Below are positions 1 to 10,270 of a DNA stretch of 64,000 bases, in pieces. The DNA lies in assembly GCF_000226115.1 (NCBI RefSeq), contig NC_016462.1, forward strand, positions 3,038,001 through 3,102,000. The letters run 5' to 3'. This DNA comes from Thermothielavioides terrestris NRRL 8126 (Eukaryota > Ascomycota > Sordariomycetes > Sordariales > Chaetomiaceae). A program made the position numbers and the translations under genes. The stretch's first letter is position 1. Each line of letters opens with the position of its first letter. Under the pieces are notes generated by a model. That model was given only the letters and a program-made list of their open reading frames with translations. It did not search any database and was not told where the DNA came from.

Positions 1-1288
1 CACCATCAACGCCACCATGATTCCATGGTACCTCAAGGACCAAGGCAAGACCGCGTCTAGCTCCTTTGGCTTGCACATCGGGTCCGCGGGACCGACCGCG
101 ACGATGTCAGGGTCGCTTCTTTACGGAGGTTACGACCGCAACCGTGTGCTCGGCAACGTGCTCGCATTTGACGGCGATCTCTGGTCCTTCGTCCGCCTTC
201 AAGACATCGGCATCCGCGTCATTGACGGCGTCTCCCCCTTTACCGCTTCCTCCTCCGGTTCCGGCGCGATCAGCGACAACATCGCAGGCCTCCTCGCGCA
301 GGGCAACTCCTCCATCACCTCGGCCGGCCTGTCCGTCCTCATCGACCCCTGTACCCCCTACCTGACGCTTCCCAAATCCACCTGCGACGCCATCGCCTCC
401 CACCTCCCCGTCTCGTACAACTCCTCCCTCGGCCTCTACCTGTGGAACACCTCGGCCCCGCACTACAGCCGCATCGTCGCCTCGGCCTCGGCCCTCACCT
501 TCACCTTCATGGGCGAGAGCAACACCCAAACCGGCACCATCAACGTGCCCTTCCGCCACCTCAACCTCACCCTCTCCCCGCCCTTCACCGACACCCCGGT
601 CCCTTACTTTCCCTGCTTCACGGGCGGCACGGGCCAGCCCGTCCTGGGGCGCGCCTTCCTGCAAGACGCCTTCCTGGGCGCCAACTGGGAGCAGAAGAAG
701 GTGTTTCTGGCGCAGGCGCCGGGGCCCAACATCCCCTCGGGCGTCGACGCCGTCAACGTGCAGCCGGGCGACGTCACGGTCGCGGCGAGCAGCAACGACT
801 GGAAGAAGTCGTGGGAGGGCTTCTGGACGGCTCTGAGTGCCGACCAGGCCGATGGCAATGCGCCCGTTAGTGTCAGCGTGAGCAGCACCCCGACGCACAC
901 GGGCAGCTCGGGTCAGGGGGGGAGCGGCAGCGGCAGCGGCAGCAGCAATGGGGCGGCGTCATCTGCGGGAGTAGCAGGTCTGTCCACGGCAGCCGTGGCG
1001 GGGATTGCGGTTGGAGCGGCCGTGGGCGGGATGGCGGTCGTCGGGGCGGCCGTGCTGTTCTGGCGCCGCCGGCGAAAACTGGTTGGACAGGCGGCTCCGG
1101 AGGCAGCACCGCAGCCGCCCCCAGCGCCGCCGTACTATGACACAAAAGACGCTTTCAGTGGCTGGATGGTTGAGGCACCCGACAATACTCGCAAGGTCCA
1201 CGAGATGCCGCCGCCGGAGAGGGTCTACGAGATGATGGGGGATCAACCTGATGGGCCCGTGGGCTGGGGGGCCGGAGTGGCGCGGTAG
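1..1288 (+). CDS. Pepsin-like (A1) aspartic protease with C-terminal membrane anchor, 5' end outside window
   Basis: Only the C-terminal part lies in the window. The frame is already open at base 2, so the ATG at 17 is probably internal. The visible protein is the second lobe of an A1-type fold: the region LIDPCTPYLTLP sits where the second catalytic loop is expected, and GRAFLQDAFLGANWEQ matches the late beta-strand region of the family. Several N-glycosylation sequons precede a Ser/Gly-rich stalk, then one hydrophobic helix (about residues 320-350 of the visible part), an RRRRK stop-transfer cluster and a short cytosolic tail. This suggests a cell-surface or plasma-membrane protease of the type I layout. 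The second motif reads D-P-C-T instead of D-T/S-G-T. The Asp is kept, but the Gly that normally follows is lost. Related fungal A1-like proteins also deviate here, so activity is uncertain. Confidence 0.8.
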   Translation, partial: TINATMIPWYLKDQGKTASSSFGLHIGSAGPTATMSGSLLYGGYDRNRVLGNVLAFDGDLWSFVRLQDIGIRVIDGVSPFTASSSGSGAISDNIAGLLAQGNSSITSAGLSVLIDPCTPYLTLPKSTCDAIASHLPVSYNSSLGLYLWNTSAPHYSRIVASASALTFTFMGESNTQTGTINVPFRHLNLTLSPPFTDTPVPYFPCFTGGTGQPVLGRAFLQDAFLGANWEQKKVFLAQAPGPNIPSGVDAVNVQPGDVTVAASSNDWKKSWEGFWTALSADQADGNAPVSVSVSSTPTHTGSSGQGGSGSGSGSSNGAASSAGVAGLSTAAVAGIAVGAAVGGMAVVGAAVLFWRRRRKLVGQAAPEAAPQPPPAPPYYDTKDAFSGWMVEAPDNTRKVHEMPPPERVYEMMGDQPDGPVGWGAGVAR

Positions 1289-2538
1289 AACTCAGTTCTT
1301 GCGGTCAACACAATCGCTTTTCTTTTCGTCCTCTCGTTCTGTGGTGCAATTGTAGAAGAGTTGGGGGGCCGGGTGGTGCTACTGGACATTGTGGGTGGAA
1401 GTTGGCATTGATGATCCAACTACGGTCATGACTCTCCGCCACAAGTATCAACTTCTTCCTTTTAGTACCTAAAGTCCTCAACAGTTCCTGAAGCTGTCCC
1501 GCAATGGCTGTCCGAGCCTTGCTTCGAGATTACAGCTTGAGAGGAACCAAGGAGAGATAGCCGTAACCAGTCATTGCCACACACAATCGAGAAGATATGG
1601 ATAACCCGAGTCGACAAATGAAGTTGGAGAACTGTTGGACCACTGAGCTAAAAACTCTTGGTGCTCCATTTTTCGTTCTTGGGACTTCTTGCTCGGGGCC
1701 GTATATTCCGACAAGAACTTGCCAGGTGCAACATGATTCTTTTCCAATCAACATAACCAGACGATGCTTGGCAAAACGTAGACCATGATCGTCACATCAT
1801 CATCGAACCTAGATACGCCTTCATCTAACCCGTGTGAGAATATGGCGGATGCAATATGCTGTTTACGCACCCCGTTCGTCGCCCTCCGCCCTCTCAGTCA
1901 CCCCCTCGCGGCGTCCTTCACCCTGCCGGTCGCCCACTCTGGTTGGTCAGACGTATGCCATGAGGTCACAGTTGGTCGTCAGTACAGAACGAATAGTCAC
2001 AATGATGCGTAGGTAAACGGGTATCTTTTCCGGGTTCAAGTTACAAGGCCATCCAGTCGCTGAAGCTGTCATACTTCCCTTGCTCGATTTTTGCCGCTCC
2101 TGCAAGATGCCCCCTTTGCATTTGTGTGGCTTCAACTGAAGTTTTGCAGTCCTCGCACTTTTGACATTGTCTTCATGCACCCTGAAGTAAGCTAAACTTT
2201 GCTGCTCAGTGCCTCCCTCGTTTAAGCGCCCGGCCATGCGTGGCTCGACATGTTGGCGCTAACACAGCCATAACGTTACCCCCTGCCGCATTGAAACCAA
2301 CGAGCCGCCGATCAGCGAGACGCTCAGCGGGGGTTGGCGTCGCGCTATTGAAGAATGAAGCCAGCTGAATGGTGGGGGCCTTGCTTTTGTTCTTGCCAAT
2401 AAAGGGGCTAACAACGCCTGTCCTGCGTCGGCAGCTCCAAAGAACCTGGGATGAATCCTCAAGTGTGCGCGCTACACCACTGTGTAGGCTCGCAGCGGGA
2501 CTCTGCGATCCAGGATCCAAGGTGATGTTAAGTCCACG
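1289..2538. other. Intergenic region, no gene seen
   Basis: This 1.25-kb stretch separates the membrane protease from the GT8 gene. Only short, unconvincing frames occur. The 3' part should hold the promoter and leader of the GT8 gene. I see no repeat, RNA gene or mobile element. Confidence 0.5.
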
Positions 2539-3851
2539 ATGGTGGCCTCCCCCTATGCGGTAAGCCGAAGTGGATATACCTCCCCTGAACGGGATCATGA
2601 TTAAGGCTGCGCCCCTCAGATCTACTGACGGTCCGCCACAAATAGTTGCGGTTGTGTCTGCCGCTCGCCGTTGCCGCCGTCTTGCTGCTTTCTCTTGGTA
2701 TTCGCCACAATGCGCGTTACAGCATGCGCTTCGGGCGGCCGGAGACGGCCGCCGCCGCCCACTCTCCCGCTGCGCCCTCAACGTCACCGGCACCGGCTGA
2801 TGGCAACATGGAGAGCGAGATGAAGAGTCCCGGAACTACCGAGCCGGAGACCGCGGAGTCCGGGGCCGTGGAGTCGGTTGATTGGTCGCGGTTTGCTTAC
2901 GTTCAGTATGTGACCAACAGCGTGTACCTGTGCAACTCGGTCATGCTCTTTGAGCGGCTCCAGCAGGTTGGCAGCCGCGCCGATCGGGTCATGATGTACC
3001 CGTCGTGGATGATGGGAGAGGGTGGCAGAGGCAGACTGGACGATCGGCGCTTGCTGCTCAAGGCCCGCGACGAGTACAACGTCCGCCTGGCGCCCATCGA
3101 AGTGCTGACTCGGCCGGGCCAGGACCGTAAGTCTTGCCGCACCCCCAAGCTACAATCCCTCCGACCTGTTTTCTAAGGTAACATTGGCGTGAACTAACGT
3201 ACTGAGCCCTCCGCCGTAGCCACCTGGGCTGAGTCCTTCACCAAGCTCCTCGCCTTCAACCAGACGCAATACGCCCGAGTCCTCTCTCTCGACTCGGACG
3301 CCAACGTGCTCCAAAACCTCGACGAGCTCTTCCTGCTCCCCCCCTCCCCGGTAGCCATGCCGCGCGCATATTGGCTGTACCCCCAGGAAAAGAAGCTGGC
3401 CTCACACATCGTGCTGCTGCAGCCGAGCGCGACCGAATTCGCGCGCGTCATGGACGCGGTCCGCGACGCGGCGCCGGGCGACTACGACATGGAGATTCTG
3501 AACCGGCTCTACGGCGACTCCGCGCTGGTGCTGCCGCACCGGCCGTACGCCCTGCTGACGCGCGAGTACTTTAGGGAGCCCTGGAACCACTCGCACTACC
3601 TCGGCAGCGACCGCGAGCAATGGGACCCCGTGGCGGTGTACAGCGAGGCCAAGTACCTGCACTTCTCGGACTGGCCTATGCCGAAGCCTTGGCTGCCTGC
3701 GGATGAGGAGCTGAGGCTCCAGGTGCAGCCCAAGTGTTATGTTAACGACGGCGGCGTCGAGTCCTGTGCTGAGAGGGAGTTGTGGAACGGGTGGCGGAAC
3801 GAATTTAAGGAGAGAAGAAAGGTGTGTTATCGTCCCCCGGAGGGAAAGTGA
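2539..3851 (+). CDS. GT8-type glycosyltransferase, GNT1-like, type II Golgi membrane protein
   Basis: Proposed exons are 2539-2559, 2646-3126 and 3220-3851 (377 aa). The long frame starting at 2646 opens with TTG right behind an acceptor (AAATAG), so I add a 21-nt first exon coding MVASPYA, followed by a GTAAGC donor at 2560. The joined N-terminus then reads as a classic signal anchor, with hydrophobic LRLCLPLAVAAVLLLSLG at residues 8-25. The catalytic part contains AYVQYVTNSVYLCNS and a DxD-like metal/nucleotide-sugar site, LSLDSDANVLQNLDELF. This pattern is typical of fungal glucose N-acetyltransferase 1-like and glycogenin-like GT8 enzymes, which extend N-glycans in the Golgi. Intron 2 (3127-3219) has a CTAAC branch site. 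The donor sugar cannot be read from the sequence. Confidence 0.85.
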
Positions 3852-5030
3852 CAGTCTCATGACCGCTGACAGTGACATACTATATAGAGAGTATGCGGGA
3901 CTGGCACTTGAGCGGGACGGCGCAGAAAGTCGTGAGTCTCTGAACTGCGGCCAACTTGTAGACGACTCGTGCGCCACGCGTGGCGGGTGTGCATTTGAAG
4001 GACGAGACCATCCGGGCGAGTCGAGATAGCCGGAGAAGTCGAGCGAGGTATCTTGGCCGGTTTTGACGGTAAAGGACATTGGTGGAAGCGCAGCGGCGAG
4101 AGGTGGGAAGGGTAATGGGATGGAGACAGGGGCAGCGAGTGGGAAAGGGGGTGGCGGGTCCGGGAGTGTTACTGGTGTTGGGGAGTCGACGGCGACGGCG
4201 ACGACAACGGCGACTGCAACCGATGGCGTTTGCGGGGGCGACGGAGGTGTGTCGATTACGGTGGTTGTAACGATTGTGGTGCCTGTGGTGGGTAGGGTGG
4301 TGCTTGTCGTTGGGGTGGGCTTGCTGGTCTGGAGCCTGAAGAAGAAAAAGAAGGCGCCGGAGCCCACGCTCCCATTGGCGGCTTCGAACATTGCGACAGT
4401 CGTTGATGTGCAGAAGGACTGGATTGACGACGTCAAGGAGCTTATGGGGACGCGGGCTGTCTGGCCGGCCGTCAGAATTGTCAAGTACCTCGCGCTATCC
4501 TAGCAACGGAGGCAGCGCGGCGGCCGCATGGGGTCCGTCGGATGCAAGTCCAGTATATACTCCCGTATACGCTGCGTTTCCAATTGGGCGAACAAAGTAA
4601 GACTTGTAACCCGGGATGCAGGAGGAGGATGAAGAGAGGAAGTGGGAAATGAGCAAGCAGGCGAGGGCGCGGTGTATTATGAAGACCCGGCGACTTGATC
4701 AGTGAAGGGACCGGTAACCGGGTAACGTACCTAGACTCGCCAGTGAAGGGTAGGCCCGGGGGTTCGCGCAGGGGGAGCCGAGCAAACTCAGAGTTCGGCA
4801 GTCCCGACCACGACACTTGCCGGAGTATTCCAAGCAACGCCCCCTCAGACACCAAGCACAGGTCCCAAGACACAAACACCCAGGCGAATAATCCCATTCA
4901 AGGCAGCCCATTTCTGGCGGCAAATTCTCTCAGTACTCGTAGTAAAACAATACCCACCCACCCGCTTGAGGCCTCAACAGCCTTCATATGAACCGCGCAG
5001 ACCAAGTATCCCTATACAGCTTCTATACCC
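3852..5030. other. Intergenic region with low-complexity open frames
   Basis: This stretch lies between the tail ends of two convergent genes. A plus frame (4063-4503) could encode a Gly/Thr-rich segment plus one hydrophobic helix, and an overlapping minus frame is Thr/Pro-rich. Neither begins with ATG (both start TTG), and both are low complexity, so I call no gene here. A fragment of a membrane protein remains possible. Confidence 0.4.
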
Positions 5031-5206
5031 CTATCCCCTCGTAACCCGCCGCCTCTTCACCGGCGCACCACCACCACCACCACCACCACCACCACCACCA
5101 CTGCCACCACCACCCTCCGCATCATCCTGCTCCTCCCCCTGGTCCCCCCCACCACCACCAGCACCACCACCATCATCCCTCCCCGCACCCTCCCCAGCCG
5201 TCGTGC

Positions 5207-5242
<36 letters not shown>

Positions 5243-7144
5243 CCGAAACACTCGCCTGCCACGTACTCGCACCCGTGCCGCCGGCGGCGGCGGCAGCATT
5301 CCCATACCCATACGCATACCCAGGCGGCGCGCCGCGCCTGTCCTCGGCCGAGCGCAGCTCGCTAAGCAGCTTCTCGACCTCGACAAACATGGCGCGCGCG
5401 TCGTTGACGACGCCGAACTCGTCGACCTGGTACCCCAGCACGCCGCTGTCTTGCTGCTGCTGCGGCGGCTGCTGCTGTAGACCCCCATTTCCGCCGCCGC
5501 CGCCGCCGCCAGCGGCATCAGGGTAGAGGTGGTCGTCGGGGCCGTCGCCGTCGCCGGCCGACTCGCCGCGCAAGAAGGCCGGTCCCGGGCCGTGGTGCGG
5601 GTCCGGGTTGTACATGACGGCGTTGGCGAACATGTGGGCGAGCTCGCGGTCGAGCTGGGAGGAGTTGATGATGCTTTTTGGCGGGGCGAGGTCCTCGGTG
5701 CGGGGGAGCCAGATGGATGAGGACGACAAGGCTTCTGGGCTCTGGGGCAGGGCGGCAGCTGCGGCAGCGGCTGCGCGGTTGCCGTGGTTGATGGCGGCGC
5801 GGATGGACTTGAGGTCCTGCGGCTGCTTGACCACCTTGTGGTAGCCGGGGGCGTCCCGCTCGCGGATGGGCTGCGCGAACATGTTGGCCGAGCGGTGGTG
5901 GATGATCTGCTCCATGGCGGAGCCGCTGACCTTGTTGAAGGCGCGCGTCCAGAGCACTAGCGTGGGCGCGCCGGGCGGCGAGGCGGCAGCAGTGGTCAGC
6001 CCTTCAGGCAGCGCGTCGCGCAGCTGGCTGGCGACGGGCGTCTGCGCCGGGGTTGGGGTCGCATCCTCACGCTTGCGCTTGCTTGATCGAGTGGGCACGG
6101 CGCGGCCTGTGACGCTCTCGTCGGCAGTGGTGTCGCCTGCTTCGGTGGACGGCCGCGGCGTCGTCACCTCGTCCTTAACTCTGGGTTCGACGGTCGCCAG
6201 CGAGCTCTGCGTGGCCTGAGACTCTGCTTGCTGGGGTGCTGCTGCTGGTTGAGCGGCCGTCTGCGGAGCGGACACGCCAGCCTGAGCTCGCGGAGGGGCA
6301 TTCGCCCGAGCCGGCTTTTGCTTGGGTTCCGCAGCTTGCCGTTTCGGTGCCGACGCCGGAGGCGCTGTTGGCTGCAAAACCGGACTCGTCGGTTCGTAGG
6401 CCGGACTCGGGAAGTCATCGTGTCCGAGGCGGAGGTCAATCCCGGGCTTCGGCGTCGAGGGCGTGGAGGCAGATAGCCACTTCGTGCCGCTGCCATGCGA
6501 GACGTTCATTGGAACAGTTGTCATAGGGGTTTGAGGGCCAGGCAGCGCAGGACTGAACCTAGCAGCCGGGGTTGGTGTCGCGGTCGCCAGCGGCCGAGGA
6601 TGAATGCGGTCCACAGCGGCGGGCCTGGGTGGCTGATACGGGGCGCTATACTGTTGTGCCCCATCTGACGGGAGCGGAACCGGAGATACAAGACCTGGCC
6701 CTGCATGTGGCTGGCTCAACAACGGAGCTTGCAGATTCTGGGGCTGCGGTCGCTGTTGCGGCGGGGCAGCCAGGCCGTGGGCGGCTCTGGGCGGGCCGGT
6801 AAGGGGCGTCGCAGGAGACGGCGGCGGGACCACCGGGCTCCGCCCTGGGCCTGTTTGTGCCCGACCCGGATGCGGTTGGGCAGCCTGGGGGGCCTGAACC
6901 AGCGGCGGCTGTCCCGCGGTCGGGAGGGAATAGCCCGGATGTGGGGGCCCATGCGCAGGAGGCTGCGGCTGTGGCACAGTGCTCGGCCCCGGACTCGGAA
7001 GCAATGGCTGCTGCCGGCTTGACGCCTGCCCGCCGCCTGTGTCGACTGGAGACCTGATTGGCGGGGACTGAAGCGGCGGCGCAAACTGCCCGGCAACTTG
7101 CGGAGCAATAAAGACTGGCTGTTGCTGCTGCGGCTGCTGCTGCT

Positions 7145-7178
<34 letters not shown>

Positions 7179-8372
7179 CGGCGGCTGCTGCCTAACGGGT
7201 TGTCCTTGCAAAGGAGCAGGACTCGGGTGCGGCGACGCTGGTTGAGGCGGCCGCTGCGAGGGCATGGTATGCGGAGGGCCAGGAAACACCTGGGGGGCAT
7301 GGTGCTGCACGTTCGCGCTCACATTGGCATGGCGGGGTCCTGGCGCATTTGGCTGATAGGGCGGCTCCCACTTCAGTTGCGCCTGGCCGGGTAGCTGGGC
7401 GTTAGTCGCGGGGGGTTGTCTGGGTCCTGCGGCACTCTCCAGCCGCTGGGGACCCTGCGGACCGGCCGGCGGTGCCGCCGGCTGGGGAGAAGTCGGGAAG
7501 GGAGGCACCCCTTGCGGCGCCTGGAGAACTTGGGGCATCCCATATGGGGGCTTTGGAGTCGCCGCGGGCTTCGGCGGAGGAGCTTGCCCAACTTCCGGTT
7601 GGCTGACCTGCGGGGAGCGCACCACCTGGGAGGCGGGGGCCACCTTCTCGGGGGGCGCCTGCTGCGGCGGGGAAGGGCCGTTCTGCTGTGGTGGCGGATG
7701 CGGCAGCAAGGGCTGCAAGGTCCGCTGGGGTTGTGGAGGAACCGCAGGCGGGATCGGTATTTGCGGCGGCCTGGGCGAGGTCCCGGGTGACGGAGCAGCT
7801 GCCTCGCGTGTTCCTGCAACATCCTGAAGAGATCCCAAGCCCTGCGGTTTCGACTCGCCGTCAGGTTCCTCCACACCCTGCTTCTCCAGCTCACGTATCT
7901 CGCCCAGCACCGATTCATACCGTGCCTCGAGCTGCCGAATCTCGTCGACTGCCTGCTGCACGTAGGCGTTGTGGGCTTTCTCGCCAGCGGCCGCGATCTC
8001 GTCGATATGTCGGCGGACGTCCTGCAGGGTCAGGAGCTGGGGGGACTGCAGCCTGCGCTTCTTGGAAGCTGGCGACAGGGCGCCATCGGGGCCAGGTGTG
8101 CTCTCGCTCTCTGTCCTCAGTTCCTCCCGCACCAGCCGCAGGAACAGATCCCGCAGCGCCTCAGGTTTCAGTCGGCTGCCATCGTTCGAGGGATCGCCCT
8201 TAATGAGGCGGTTGTTCTGGAGGGCTTCGGAGATGCGGGTGAAGACGGAATCGTCGTCGAGGCCGTACTCGGCGACCCCACGGAACAAGAGGAGCGCTTC
8301 GAGCGGCGTGTGCGTCGTGCTGAGCGTGCTCGGCGTGCGCGGTGTCGCTGCTGCCGTCGCCAATGTAGTCAT
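5031..8372 (-). CDS. Bromodomain protein, BRD8/Bdc1-like putative NuA4 histone acetyltransferase subunit
   Basis: This is a single exon of 1113 aa. The frame is open upstream only through a GTG at 8441, so the start is the ATG at 8372 (MTTLATAAATPRTP). Residues about 25-170 form a helical/coiled-coil N-terminal module (LEALLLFRGVAEYGLDDDS onward) that resembles fission yeast Bdc1 and animal BRD8, both NuA4/TIP60 subunits. A roughly 600-residue Pro/Gln-rich disordered linker follows. The bromodomain lies at about 800-1010 and carries a long Gly/Pro/Ala insertion. MYNPD supplies the conserved acetyl-lysine-binding Asn. The C-terminus is Q-, G- and D/E-rich and ends in a basic KRRRVTRG motif, a likely nuclear localisation signal. 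It should recruit the acetyltransferase complex to acetylated chromatin. Family membership rests on remembered similarity, not on a search. Confidence 0.8.
5208..5240. repeat. (CTG)11 microsatellite coding polyglutamine
   Basis: Eleven uninterrupted CTG units read as CAG on the coding strand and encode Gln11 near the C-terminus of the bromodomain protein. GGN/CCA-rich repeats coding glycine and proline tracts flank it. Pure CAG tracts of this length are usually length-polymorphic. Confidence 0.95.
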
Positions 8373-9415
8373 GCCCCAGACTGCACCCCCCGGAGAACCG
8401 AGGGGCCCGCCGCGGTTCTGGACCAGATGAATCGGCGCCACGATCAGCCAAGTGCCAGCTCCGGCCAGCGAAGAGGACCGGTGCTGCCGGCGATACTGCG
8501 TGCGGTCGGTTGGGTCGGTTGAGGTTGCACGCGCCAGACACTACCGGCAGCCCCAGCCAGTCGCCCTTGCGGGTTCTGGGGGATCCGACGACGGGTTGAT
8601 CGGATTTCGCTTCGGCGACTCGCAGTGACACGCGACCGCGCTGGGAATGCTCGCTCTTCGCCGACTGGTTCCGAGGTTGGCGACGATTTTTTTACAGGTC
8701 GCGAGGGTTGAATCACGTGGTGCAGCGGTTTGCGACGGGTAAAATCGCGTTCAACGGTGATGATGCTGCGGAGGTGGTTCTGGGCAGAGATTGGTCGAGC
8801 CATTGGAAATCTTGACTCGTGGGGCTGAGAATCAAAACTCCACAACAAGATGTAAAATACACAATAATTACATTACGCCGGCTCAGCTACCTGGTAGGTA
8901 CTGTACACAGTGTGCCCAACATGGATCAACGTGAACTATACTAGTGCATGGACATACCAGTAGGTACGGGCAGTTTCACCGGCTCTCTTTCAGGGCAATC
9001 TCATTCAACCATGGGAATTTGGGCGTTCACTTACGGGAGTTATGATGTATCTCGAACCCACGATCCGGAGGACCCCGGCCCCTCGCGTCCGGTTCCCCTT
9101 CCCGGAGCGGCCCGGATACCGGAGATCAGTCGGCCGGCCGGCCGGCCGGTCCGGGTACGACCATGTCCCGGCCCGAGCCAGACTGTCGGTTCGGAACGCG
9201 CCAGCCAGGTCGACCGCGCCCTCTGGCGAGCACCGTCCAGGACGCCGAGCTGGACATGACACGTCTGTAATGGGACATCATAACATCCATTTTTCCAGCG
9301 ACCCTTGGCTCCAACAGCGATCATGTCTGCCGGATTTCCCAGCTAGCTGGCCTGGTTTCTCCGAATAGGCCTAGTATGTATTCCGTAGAATCAGCGCAAA
9401 GATGATGGCCACCCA
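8373..9415. other. Intergenic region and promoter of the bromodomain gene
   Basis: The proximal part (8373-8850) should carry the 5' leader and promoter of the minus-strand bromodomain gene. At 9132-9149 there is a perfect CGGC/GGCC run (CCGGCCGGCCGG type). No convincing open frame, tRNA or inverted repeat was found. Confidence 0.5.
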
Positions 9416-9862
9416 TCACCAATTAAGCAGCCCCACCAGCGCATCCCAGCCAGCCTCCTCGTCCCCTTCAACAACAGCATAATCCCCCGTAGCCAGCAAC
9501 TCCCGCTTCGCCTTCTCCGCCTCCGCCCGGAGCCTGCCCGCCTCCTCGGCCATGCCCTTCCGCTCGTAAACCTGCGCGAGCCGCCACTGAAGGCTCGCGG
9601 ACCCTCCCGCATTCCCACGGTGCGGCTCATTGAGCTGGCAGATGACCAGGGCCTGCTGCAGGTGCTGCAGGGCCTCGTCGTCGCCGTCGTCACCGCCCCG
9701 AAGCATCGCGATCCAACCACGCCGGTACAACGCGGCCATGACGCTCGCGTGGGTGGGCTTGCCTGCAGCTACGAGGGCGTGCGCTTCGCGGCTGAGCTGT
9801 GCCGCTTCTTCGAGCTTGTCCTGCCACGCGGCGGGCTTGGAGCGCTCATGTTTCGTTCTGTG
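9416..9862 (-). pseudogene. C-terminal fragment of a TPR protein, 5' end missing
   Basis: The frame reads HERSKPAAWQDKLEEAAQLS, then two recognisable TPR-like helical pairs (ALYRRGWIAMLRGG, ALQHLQQALVICQLNEPHRG, SLQWRLAQVYERKGMAEEAG), and ends in a stop at 9416. It matches the last repeats of fungal tetratricopeptide proteins. Just upstream on the minus strand there is a good intron 3' end, with a CTAAC branch site and a CCCACAG acceptor at about 9863. Beyond it the sequence becomes the antisense of an aldo-keto reductase fragment, so the earlier exons are absent. It may be a decayed gene, or a short gene restarted at the ATG at 9739. A very long intron is a less likely explanation. Confidence 0.6.
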
Positions 9863-9955
9863 GGCGGGAGAGCTTGCGTTAGTTGTGGGTATGGCGCTGG
9901 GTGATTGCTGGTCAAGATGCTCTCTATCTCACTCTCCATCATGGTGGTTGCCAGG

Positions 9956-10270
9956 CCCGTGAAGCTTGGCTCATCCTTCAAGACCTTGGCCCCTGTTACG
10001 GTGGCCGCCGGCGGGCCTCTCGACGCCGTGCTCCAGTCTATTGCGGCCAACCACGACGTAGCCGTCAGCACCGTGCTCCTGAGCTGGGCCATTGGCCGGA
10101 ACGTGGTCCCCATCACGACCACGTCCAAGCGTGACAGAATGGCTGAGTGTCTAGCCGCCGTTTCGCTCAAGCTATCTACCCAGGAGGTCGAGGAGATTAC
10201 GAAGGTCGGCCTTCAGCACCACTTCCGCCCGTGGGGAAAGAGGTTCTTCAGCCCTGATGGCCGATCTTGA
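9956..10270 (+). pseudogene. C-terminal fragment of an aldo-keto reductase
   Basis: About 95 residues match the C-terminal third of fungal aldo-keto reductases: TLAPVTVAAGGPLDAVLQ, then STVLLSWAIGRNVVPITTTS (the NADPH-binding strand/helix), the Arg-containing SKRDRMAE segment, LSTQEVEEI and a final HHFRPWGKRFF. The catalytic Asp/Tyr/Lys/His part of the barrel is missing, and no ATG with upstream homology precedes it. The open frame extends back only to a TTG at 9905. It lies head-to-head with the truncated TPR gene, which points to a rearrangement breakpoint between about 9893 and 9980. Confidence 0.65.

Noticed and set aside
3402..4503. Overlapping plus and minus frames between the GT8 and bromodomain genes, one with a hydrophobic helix
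   Set aside because: Neither has an ATG start. Both are low-complexity, and the minus frame runs antisense through the GT8 gene.
9035..9075. Possible minus-strand tRNA (GGGTTCGAGA)
   Set aside because: The T-stem halves GTGGG and TACAT do not pair and no cloverleaf is found.
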